Below are positions 1-7,600 of a DNA stretch of 52,500 bases, one piece after another. Under the pieces are notes generated by a model. It worked only from the letters and a program-made list of their open reading frames with translations. It did not search any database and was not told the origin of the DNA. Location of the stretch: contig RPFO01000276.1 in NCBI GenBank assembly GCA_009746045.1, positions 3,776,771 through 3,829,270 of the forward strand. Reading direction: 5' to 3'. How positions within the stretch are numbered: the first letter of the stretch is position 1; each line of letters opens with the position of its first letter. Source of the DNA: Mesostigma viride. Its lineage: Eukaryota > Streptophyta > Mesostigmatophyceae > Mesostigmatales > Mesostigmataceae. The translations under genes and the position numbers were made by a program.

Positions 1-445
<445 letters not shown>

Positions 446-512
446 TCTTACCCCCCCCCCTTTTACAAACACCATAATTCTGCCAACGTCACTCTTCCTG
501 GACCGTGTGATA

Positions 513-920
513 GTTACGCCCGCCGTCGTTTCTTGTCTTACTGGAAGAGCACATGACCAACATTGGTTGTGCTAGTTACGCCCGCCGTCGTTTCTTTTGC
601 CTTTTCGATGTCGAAATATATCTCGGGAAAGATGCACCCCCGTCAGTTAACTTGTCATCTTGTAAGCTCAATCTTTCCATGATAGTTACGCCCGCCGTCG
701 TTTCTTTTGCATCTTCGATGTCGAAGTGTTTGTCGTGAAAGTTGCATCCCCGTCAGCTTCTTGTAAGATCAATGTTTCATGATAGTTACGCCCGCCGTCG
801 TTTCTTTTTTATTTTCGATGTCGAAGAATATGTCGTGAAAGTTGCAGCGCGTTCGTGTCCATTGTGATCTTGTGATATCAAAGTTTCCCATGATAGTTAC
901 GCCCGCCGTCGTTTCTGTTG
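513..920 (+). repeat. Five degenerate ~100-110 bp units, each with a GC quasi-palindrome box
   Basis: Five copies of the 14-mer ACGCCCGCCGTCGT, each preceded by GTT and followed by TTCT, start at 516, 578, 688, 788 and 899. Flanking sequence is also shared (TTCGATGTCGAA, GTCGTGAAAGTTGCA, CCCCGTCAG, CATGATA), so from the second copy on this is a degenerate tandem array with 100-111 bp spacing. It lies just upstream of the first plus-strand gene. The box is the same family found in later gaps and introns up to 8.1 kb. Function is unknown. An upstream control array or a non-coding RNA array are both possible. Confidence 0.85.
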
Positions 921-1026
921 CTTCTCGTTCGTTTAAAATATCTAATGAAGTTTTTACCATCGTTCACCTAAAACAAATTACTTTAAATCTGCACCCGTTA
1001 AACCACACCCCCCTCGAAATGACTCC

Positions 1027-1266
1027 ATGGTTGCAGAACAAATGTCAGAAGAAGAACAAAAAAAATGCTTCGGAAACCACAAGCGCAAAAGGAAAGCCGA
1101 TGACAATTTAGAGACCCTCTCGGAGGATGTGCCGGAGTTGGTTTCTTCGGATGACGAGTTTGAATACTCAAAAACATCAGGGGGACAAGTTCTTGAGAAA
1201 GCATGGAAGGTGTTTGTGACAAACGCGTTTGTGGAATGGATAAAAAAAAACTATTCCGAGGAATAG
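1027..1266 (+). CDS. Small hypothetical protein, 79 aa
   Basis: A short open frame begins ATG-GTT-GCA at 1027; an in-frame alternative ATG lies at 1042. It has a glutamate-rich start, a basic KRKRK cluster that could be a nuclear localisation signal, an acidic middle (SSDDEFEY) and a hydrophobic, aromatic C-terminus. I do not recognise a family. Support comes from its position as the first gene of the plus-strand series, from AATAAA 20 bases after the stop, and from a charge pattern that is not low-complexity noise. It could instead be an exon of a larger gene. Function unknown. Confidence 0.45.
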   Translation: MVAEQMSEEEQKKCFGNHKRKRKADDNLETLSEDVPELVSSDDEFEYSKTSGGQVLEKAWKVFVTNAFVEWIKKNYSEE

Positions 1267-1285
1267 TAACTTGTTATTATAAAAT

Positions 1286-1291
1286 AATAAA
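1286..1291 (+). terminator. AATAAA, possible polyadenylation signal
   Basis: AATAAA lies 20 bases after the stop of the 79-aa gene and 44 bases before the ATG of the MYND gene. Similar hexamers occur after other genes of this block. Canonical chlorophyte genes usually use TGTAA, so AATAAA here would set this block apart if it is functional. Confidence 0.35.
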
Positions 1292-1334
1292 TTAATGTTT
1301 ATGAATTTTTTTGTTCGTTTTTTCCCTGAAAAAG

Positions 1335-2090
1335 ATGGAGTCCGAGATCGTGAATGAAGTCTACGGAAGCGTCCTTCAAAACGTTTTCAAACAAGTTCGC
1401 TTTCTGTCGCGTGTCATATTCGAGGAAGTTCGAGTCGCGCAGGAGAGGACAGGCCGCCACTTGGCCGTTTTATTGGCGTTTGATTCGTTCAGCCAAATGG
1501 AGAGAATTATGTACGCCCAGCTAGCTGATATGAACTTCTGTATTCAAGAGGGTTTTTTCAGACCACAGATGGATCTAAGAGTGCCCATAGACCCAAGGAC
1601 GGAGTTCCGCCTTTTGGTGTCGTTCATTACAAAGGGGCCAAAGATAGAGTTGGGGGAAGAGGAAGGGGCTCAGCTTGGGTGCACCTACGGGCGCGCATTT
1701 TACCCGAATGTTACGCATTCTCTGCGCGTGAGGGCTGATGCATGTGTAGGGGCAGTACCCCTCAACATGAACTTTTTCTTGCTCTCTGACCCGATCGTGA
1801 GGGATGGGGATCGCATGCGTAGTACGCGAAAGTGCTCCAAGGAGGGGTGTGGGTGCGAAACAGGACCTCATATCAAGTGGTGTAGAGGATGTAGGGATGC
1901 CAGATATTGCAGTGAGGAGTGCCAGCGTGCGGACTGGAGTAGGCATAAGGATAGATGCGAACGTCTGAGGCAAGCGAGGGAGGTGCTGGCAGGGGTGAAG
2001 TGGGGGGTTAACGTGACGACGATACTGGATAAAACTATGGGGTCTGATGTCGACTTCTCCTTCAACTTCCACGACGGCTCTGCCTCTTAG
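1335..2090 (+). CDS. MYND-type zinc-finger protein, 251 aa
   Basis: The start is taken at the ATG at 1335 (MESEIVNE), preceded by AAAAG. The N-terminal 160 residues match nothing I recognise. The C-terminal part carries a clear MYND finger with the Cys pairs CSKEGC and CRGC, then YCSEEC, and a final H-x3-C in RHKDRC, encoded at about 1830-1960. MYND fingers bind proline-rich peptides and serve as protein-protein contact modules in transcriptional regulators; they are common in algae and in algal large DNA viruses. After the finger comes a short tail ending in an aromatic/acidic stretch. No SET or other catalytic domain is visible. It lies in the compact plus-strand series of 1-11.8 kb. The exact role is unknown. 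Confidence 0.75.
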   Translation: MESEIVNEVYGSVLQNVFKQVRFLSRVIFEEVRVAQERTGRHLAVLLAFDSFSQMERIMYAQLADMNFCIQEGFFRPQMDLRVPIDPRTEFRLLVSFITKGPKIELGEEEGAQLGCTYGRAFYPNVTHSLRVRADACVGAVPLNMNFFLLSDPIVRDGDRMRSTRKCSKEGCGCETGPHIKWCRGCRDARYCSEECQRADWSRHKDRCERLRQAREVLAGVKWGVNVTTILDKTMGSDVDFSFNFHDGSAS

Positions 2091-2183
2091 AAAAACTTGA
2101 AATGTAGAGTAATAACTTGTTTATATGATGTTATTTTAATAATTAATGTTTATAACGTATCATTTTCCTCCTACGCGCAGGAA

Positions 2184-2384
2184 ATGGTGGAGGTTAAGGA
2201 GAGTTTGGCCAAAAGGCAAAGGACCGACACACTTCGACATAATGGAAGGAGTCTTCCATTGTACATCAAAAAAATAGTCGAGGATTACTGGCTCGCTTCC
2301 GACTCGACTCCTCGTCCGAGTCCGGTGATACCGGACAGTGTCAAAGTCTGGAAGGTTTCAGCACATCAATCGCACATTGAATAG
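2184..2384 (+). CDS. Small basic hypothetical protein, 66 aa
   Basis: The ATG at 2184 follows a 3' splice-site-like stretch (pyrimidines, then CGCAG ending at 2180). The frame is open for 66 codons and contains a KRQR-type basic patch and a proline/serine-rich middle. No family is recognised. It could be a separate small gene or the last exon of a gene whose earlier exon lies in the MYND gene. The frame also stays open upstream through an AT-rich stretch without an ATG, which I treat as non-coding. Its stop is followed by a quasi-palindrome box at 2421 and AATAAA at 2465. Confidence 0.4.
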   Translation: MVEVKESLAKRQRTDTLRHNGRSLPLYIKKIVEDYWLASDSTPRPSPVIPDSVKVWKVSAHQSHIE

Positions 2385-2420
2385 ATAATGTTTTATCGCC
2401 ATATTGCTGTTCGACAAGTT

Positions 2421-2434
2421 GCGCCTTGGGGCGT
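2421..2434 (+). other. GC quasi-palindrome box GCGCCTTGGGGCGT
   Basis: This 14-mer pairs with itself: G-T, C-G, G-C, C-G and C-G, then T-G wobbles at the centre. It is preceded by AGTT and followed by TTCTTT. It sits 37 bases after a stop codon and 31 bases before AATAAA, so in the 3' part of the upstream transcript. It is a member of the family described in the findings. Confidence 0.75.
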
Positions 2435-2464
2435 TTCTTTGCGCCAAATTTAAACCTTCGTATT

Positions 2465-2470
2465 AATAAA
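2465..2470 (+). terminator. AATAAA, possible polyadenylation signal
   Basis: The hexamer lies in TTAATAAAC, downstream of the box at 2421 and 79 bases before the next ATG. The same order (box, TTAATAAA, T-run, GTATGTT, CAG, ATG) recurs before the gene at 3695. Confidence 0.4.
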
Positions 2471-2524
2471 CAAGTACAATAAAAAAATTTCAAAACGTTT
2501 TTTGAATTTTATTTTCCGGGGCCG

Positions 2525-2548
2525 GTATGTTATCGTAACTTGTCGCAG
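2525..2548 (+). other. GTATGTT...CAG box directly before an ATG (24 nt, mini-intron-like)
   Basis: GGCCGGTATGTT is followed by CGCAG immediately before ATG-TCC. The layout resembles a complete but extremely short intron in the 5' UTR, or the 3' splice site of a longer 5'-UTR intron. The same arrangement (19 nt) occurs at 3676-3694, and a looser one (36 nt) at 4615-4650. Confidence 0.4.
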
Positions 2549-3414
2549 ATGTCCGGTTCGACGGAAGATTCGTCCGATTCGTCTAGTCACCTCCTGATGG
2601 AGGATTGGCAACGACTTCAACAACACCAAGCGGTTGCCACTGTCATTCAGAGTGTTGCTCGCTCAATAGGGGCGCCGCGCAAGTGTGATGTGTCCACTTG
2701 CAAGAAAACCGCTCTCGGATTTGACTTGTATTGCCGAAAGCACGAAGAACATTCTCGTCACATCGAAAATGCCCTCAGTCGCGGACTTGGAATGGCGGGC
2801 GCCCTCGGACCTGGATTGGCGGGGGGGCCCTGCGACTTCGCCTGGACATGACTGTCGGAGAGGTCGTGGGTGTAAATTTTGATTTCACCAGGGGAGACGA
2901 GTACTTCCTTGAAGATTGGATAGTCAAAGACTCCGCGACAGGTGCGGACTTGGCAAAGGGAGGCTACGTTGCCGGCGCCCAAGAAAATGGTTGGAGTAGC
3001 TTGAGATGCTTTTTGATGACGACACCTTTTGCCGACTCGCGTGACACGGATGTAAGCGAACTTTATCGGCGTATGTGTTTTGCACTCGCCGACATTCCGC
3101 TGATAACTCAACGAGAGTTCGATTTTCGCGTGGAAACAAAAGCCAAAGCGATTGTATCCGGCGTGAAGGCGATTGTGGAGGAGGAGCAGGATTCTCTGTG
3201 TGCAGAGTATTTGGAGAGAGTGGCCCCGATGAAGACGAGGAGGTCCGAAATCTATCCTGACACCGGCAACAAGGAGGCAAAGTTGGTGGCCGCCAAAGAA
3301 GAGATGTTCGCTCGTGTCGATGAAATGGCGGCGAAAGAGGTTCCGAGAGTTCGCTCGATCGGTTGTTGCAAAACCTGCAGAGAGTGGAACGAGTCGCGGG
3401 ACAGTCTATATTGA
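2549..3414 (+). pseudogene. Cys/His-motif hypothetical protein, frameshifted (paralogue of the next gene)
   Basis: Translation from the ATG at 2549 gives an N-terminus with a motif of the form C-x4-C-K-K ... Y-C-x2-H, closely placed like that of the gene at 3695 (C-x4-C-K-K ... L-C-x2-H). The frame stops at about 2849, but a second frame overlapping it runs on to 3414 with good coding character (acidic and aromatic residues, C-terminal CCKTC). The switch is needed near a run of seven Gs at about 2820-2828, so a one-base indel or sequencing error there explains the break. Together the two parts would give roughly 285 residues. Family unknown; a small zinc-binding fold is an inference from the Cys/His spacing. 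Confidence 0.55.
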
Positions 3415-3422
3415 TATGAGTT

Positions 3423-3436
3423 GCGCCCGCCGGCGT
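3423..3436 (+). other. GC quasi-palindrome box GCGCCCGCCGGCGT
   Basis: This copy begins 8 bases after the stop of the preceding gene. It is preceded by GAGTT and followed by TTCTCT. All outer positions can pair, leaving a C-C mismatch near the centre. Confidence 0.75.
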
Positions 3437-3562
3437 TTCTCTGGTCTTGAATGCCCCCCCTCTACATACACATTATATTGTCTGGACATTCGTATGTAGT
3501 GACAATCGTAGTCGATGTGATTGCCATTCGTTTGTACGTAGAAAGTGGTTGTTGAGGAAGTT

Positions 3563-3576
3563 GCGCCCCAGGGCGT
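3563..3576 (+). other. GC quasi-palindrome box GCGCCCCAGGGCGT
   Basis: Second copy in the same gap, with six stacked pairs (G-T, C-G, G-C, C-G, C-G, C-G). It is preceded by AAGTT and followed by TTCTTTG. An AATAAA (3632-3637) and a GTATGTT...CAG box (3676-3694) follow before the ATG at 3695. Confidence 0.75.
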
Positions 3577-3631
3577 TTCTTTGTTGCATTTTCTTCAAAT
3601 TTTAGCTCGCATAAATAGATGAAGATGACTT

Positions 3632-3637
3632 AATAAA
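3632..3637 (+). terminator. AATAAA, possible polyadenylation signal
   Basis: It lies in CTTAATAAATG, between the box at 3563 and the next gene, with the same relative order as at 2465. It would end the transcript of the frameshifted gene at 2549-3414. Confidence 0.4.
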
Positions 3638-3675
3638 TGCCAGTTTTTTTTAATAATATAAACTACTCGCGGCCG

Positions 3676-3694
3676 GTATGTTCTGGTTTCGCAG
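3676..3694 (+). other. GTATGTT...CAG box directly before an ATG (19 nt)
   Basis: GGCCGGTATGTT is followed by TTTCGCAG and then ATG-TCC, nearly the same as at 2525-2548. If it is an intron it is among the shortest possible. If not, it is a conserved start-site element. Confidence 0.4.
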
Positions 3695-4387
3695 ATGTCC
3701 AGTCTGACGGTCGACATAAGGGGACGTCCATATCAGGACGCTGTTTTCCGGATTTTTGAGAAGGATCCCGAAAAGAAGTGCCGGGATAGGAAATGTAAAA
3801 AGCTGTCAATTACCGACATGGGTCTGTGTGGGGAACACATCGTAGCTTTTGGAAAGGACATGATTTCCCGTCATTTGCAACAATACGTTGACAACAATTG
3901 TGTGGGAGGGGCGCAGATGGACGTCCTTCTTGAGGATGGAGTGGACGGAGCCAAAAGGGCTGTAATTCGGCTGTCGGAAATGGATGATGACAAAGAGGAC
4001 GTGAACATTCGCCTTAAGAGGCACGACGATAACACGGCCGATTGTGTGTTTGGGTCTCGAGGAGTGGCGGATGAGAGGCAGGTCTTCCATGATGCCGCGG
4101 AGAAGGTGGTGGAATGGATGATGGGTTGGTCAAATCTTGACGTTCGCATATTCAACCGTCTGACGTCTGATTTCCTTCTCCGGGGAAGTTTCAAGATGGT
4201 TGACCGTGCAAGGCAGTCCAGGAACCAGGTATCCGTTTCCATGGCCAGTCCGATCGCACGCATGATTGAGGGGGCCCTCTTCCGCGCAACCTTGCCTCGA
4301 GATTTCGAAAATACCGTGAAGGGCTCGACCGAAAATCAGCAGCGATTTCCCATTCGCGAACCACTTATGGGTCGACGGAGGTGGTAA
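3695..4387 (+). CDS. Cys/His-motif hypothetical protein, 230 aa
   Basis: The ATG at 3695 directly follows CGCAG. The N-terminal 50 residues hold C-x4-C-K-K-x9-C-x2-H, the same pattern as in the preceding frameshifted gene, so the two are probably tandem paralogues. The middle is charged (DDDKED, RHDDN) and the C-terminus is basic and rich in Arg. No known domain is recognised; a small zinc-binding module is inferred from the spacing. Its gap to the next gene contains two boxes (4472, 4585). The open frame is uninterrupted and its codon use looks like its neighbours, so it is probably a real gene. Confidence 0.65.
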   Translation: MSSLTVDIRGRPYQDAVFRIFEKDPEKKCRDRKCKKLSITDMGLCGEHIVAFGKDMISRHLQQYVDNNCVGGAQMDVLLEDGVDGAKRAVIRLSEMDDDKEDVNIRLKRHDDNTADCVFGSRGVADERQVFHDAAEKVVEWMMGWSNLDVRIFNRLTSDFLLRGSFKMVDRARQSRNQVSVSMASPIARMIEGALFRATLPRDFENTVKGSTENQQRFPIREPLMGRRRW

Positions 4388-4471
4388 CGGAATTTTTTTG
4401 CATTTCCTTGCCAATTGATTCTTTATGAGGGACATAGAGTTGTTTGTATAGAGAGTGAATTGACGAAAGTT

Positions 4472-4485
4472 GCGACGGCGGTCGC
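4472..4485 (+). other. GC quasi-palindrome box GCGACGGCGGTCGC
   Basis: Preceded by AGTT and followed by ATCTT. Here position 4 is A and its partner position 11 is T, and the outermost pair is G-C, so both differ from other copies but keep pairing. This is covariation-like. Confidence 0.75.
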
Positions 4486-4584
4486 ATCTTTTAGTGCGTC
4501 GTTCTCTTGTTATGAATCTCTGTTCATTCTGAATTATAACGTTGTTTGTACCTTGACATAATGATGCATTTTTTGTATTGAGTT

Positions 4585-4598
4585 GCGACGTGGGGCGC
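4585..4598 (+). other. GC quasi-palindrome box GCGACGTGGGGCGC
   Basis: Second copy in this gap, preceded by AGTT and followed by ATCTTCC. The outermost pair is again G-C, which goes with the ATCTT tail in place of TTCTT. Confidence 0.7.
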
Positions 4599-4614
4599 AT
4601 CTTCCTGCTGACTC

Positions 4615-4650
4615 GTATGTTTTTTCCAATTTTTTTGTTTTGTGTTGCAG
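4615..4650 (+). other. GTATGT...TTGCAG box directly before an ATG (36 nt)
   Basis: GTATGTTTT is followed by a long T-rich tract and TTGCAG, immediately before the ATG at 4651. This is a good 3' splice site in its own right. It is the third gene in a row whose ATG is placed exactly at a CAG. Confidence 0.45.
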
Positions 4651-7600
4651 ATGGAAAAGGGCGGCCCTACATCGCAGGTGGTCGGCGACTCTCCCCCTAG
4701 GGGGGAAGGGTCAGAAGGGCAACCAGTTCAGGCCCAAGGCGCCTCCCCACAACAGCCTCCTCACAAGCGTGCAAGGGAGGGCACGCCGCCCCCAATGGTG
4801 GAATCTGGTGTCAGCTTTGCCGCGGTCACTGGGAAGGATGAGTACCACGGTGGTCTTGAGATGGTGGACGATCCGGTTAAGCGGATTCAGATTGAGCGGT
4901 TTGAGCGACTCGCGAATGGCACTCGTGAACAGCAATTCGCGCTGTACCAAGACATCCTTAATGACAAACCTGAAGTCGCCAAGGTGCCTTATACCTCCAA
5001 GCGCACATTCATGCCTCGTTTCGAAACCCTGCTCCAGCAGGAGCTAAGGTTGCGTCGGTTGGCTCAGAATGCGCCAGAGACAGTAGCCGCCGCGCCCTCC
5101 CATGCCGCGCCTGCCGCAGTAGCCCAAAAGAGGGGGGAGAGTGTGCACGAGTCGGCCGCAGTGCCCTCAACCGCAAGGGATCCCCCCGCGACTTCCAAGC
5201 CGGTCGCGACGGGCGATATGCCCCCGCCGCGGCAGAGGGGAAGGGGGAAGGGGGTCGATGGAGGGGAAGTCCTCGATGTTTTCGATATGACGCTGGGCAA
5301 TTTGGAAGGTGGCGGGCCGATCTTCGTAAGTCTCCGCCCATTAAATTGATGTCGTGAAATACAATACGCATTTTTTTGCAATATTCGCCAGACATGTCAT
5401 TTCCGACAACTAAGCGGATTTTTACTTTCCGTTGAAATGTTCGCAGGGCCGGCAAGAGGATGTTGGTGCAAGAGAAGCCCGCTCAATGGCGGGAAGCACC
5501 CAGGTACATGAGTGCGTCAGATTCCTCTCCGGTTTACTTGTATTGAAAAGGTTTGCGTGCGTATATCCTTGTTTATTTTTGTAGTAATTTTTTTCTTGTG
5601 AATGGACAATCGCGTTTGCTATTTTTACAGGGAAGTCCGTTCGAGCAGCAAGAGGGCGGTGACAGGAGGGGAAGTGGATCTTACGGTGGTTCCACTGCAG
5701 AGGGGGGAAGGGTAAGTTACCGTTGACTTAGTAATCGAAAGTTTAGGTTCGTCCTCAATGGACAGAGTTACGACGGCCGGCGTTTCTTTACACTTTTCTT
5801 ACATTAAAAATCTTCCGTTGATAATGTTCTTGCAGGAAGCCGGTCGTCAGGGTGGGGCAAATCTCCAGGGAGAGGGGGCTATCGCTGTCGGTGAGCCTGT
5901 GTCAGAGGGCGCGGGTGGAAGCGACGGCGATACTGCGAAAATGACACGCTTTAAGGAGCAAGCGGATGCTTATCAACTGAAGAAGTTGGCAAAGTGGGTT
6001 GTGGCCGAGGTGAGAACGGAAACAGCCCCACCTGAGGTACGGAACCAGATGATGACTCTCCATCAAGTCGCTGAGTTGATCGTGAAGAATGCGTGCCGGC
6101 CCGATGGCGCCACACAGCCTGAGGAGATCCCGAGCGCCAAGGCCTTGATAAAGTGGATGCAGGAGAACCTGTTCGAGGGCAAAGGGAAGGAGAGGAAGTG
6201 TAAACTGTTGACGGTGACGGAGAAGGACGCCAAGACTCTGATCAAGATGTTGAAGGAACACGATGCCCGCCGGGACAAGTCTCCGAAGATCGCGAAGGGG
6301 TCGAAGAAAGCGGCTGAAGCAGCAGCGGTTGAGGGGAATGAGGTAAGTCTACCTCTGTTGTGAGGGGGGCTTTGTTCTTGAGGTCCACGTTTCATGTAGG
6401 TTGCGACGGCCGGCGTTTCTTAAGTGTGACACTTACTTCCTTTTGACTAACACTTACTTCCTTTCCTGATTTCGCATCGTTGAGGGAAATGAGCCAAGTG
6501 TACCTCTGTTGTGAGGGGGGCTCTGATCTTGAGGTTTAGGTTTCATCTAGGTTGCGACGGCCGGCGTTTCTCAAGTGTGACATTTACTTTATTCCTTTCG
6601 GTTATGCTTTCCTGATTTTTTCATATCATTGTTAAGGGGAACGAGGTAAGTATACCTCTGTTGTGAGGGGGGCTTTGATGTTGAGGTTCAGGTTTCATGT
6701 AGGTTGCGACGGCCGGCGTTTCTCAATCGACATTTACTTTATTCCTTTTGGTTATGCTTTCCTGATTTTTTCGCATCACTGCAGTACGTGCAGGCCGAGA
6801 GGGCGACCCACGCGGCCATCCTGTACTCAATCAGCCTCGACCAGCACGCGCGCCGCGAGAACATGAAAATAGATAGTACGTGGACTGCTGCCGTCGACGA
6901 ACACCAGAAGGGACTCTCCGAAGCACTTGCGACCTACAAGGGGAAGGCGCTGAAGGGAAAGGGGAAAGGAAAGGAGGTGGAGGTTGCGGATGCTCCCGTG
7001 TCTCTGCTTGAGAAATGGGAGAAGTCCCCGGTGTCGCAGGATGATGATGACATCCTGGATGTGAACGATGAGATCGCGAAGGGCAAACGGTTGCGGAAGC
7101 AGCTTGCCGTTCAGCCTCGGGACCTCGATGAGATGTCCAAAGCCTTGGTGCATCGAAATCGGGTGTGGACAAGGAACCTGTTCGTGGGGCCTCAGAAGCT
7201 CCTCGCACGAGACTTGCATCTGTCTAGAGCCGAGCAGAACGCCACCATTTTTGCAAACTCGGAGTCCGACTACGGCCACGACAAGCTGGTGATTCCTGTG
7301 TGGCGGTACTCGTTCCAGTTTTTGGCTGACCGGTGCCCCAACACTTTTCATGACTGGATGAAAAAGGAAGGCACCCAGCGTCAGCTCGCGCAACTCTTCG
7401 GGGAGATGGGGGGGGCACGGACAATGAAGGCTGGCTACGCTCGCGCAATGACTGACGAAGAATTGATATCTACCTGCGAACGAGCTCGGCCAAGGGAATG
7501 GCCGAAGCTGCTTCCACCGCGGTTCTGACAGGACGGGCCGATTTGCTGGACGATCTTAAGCCCGTGGACGTGAGAAAGGCCGCGCTTTTGGACAGTTTGT

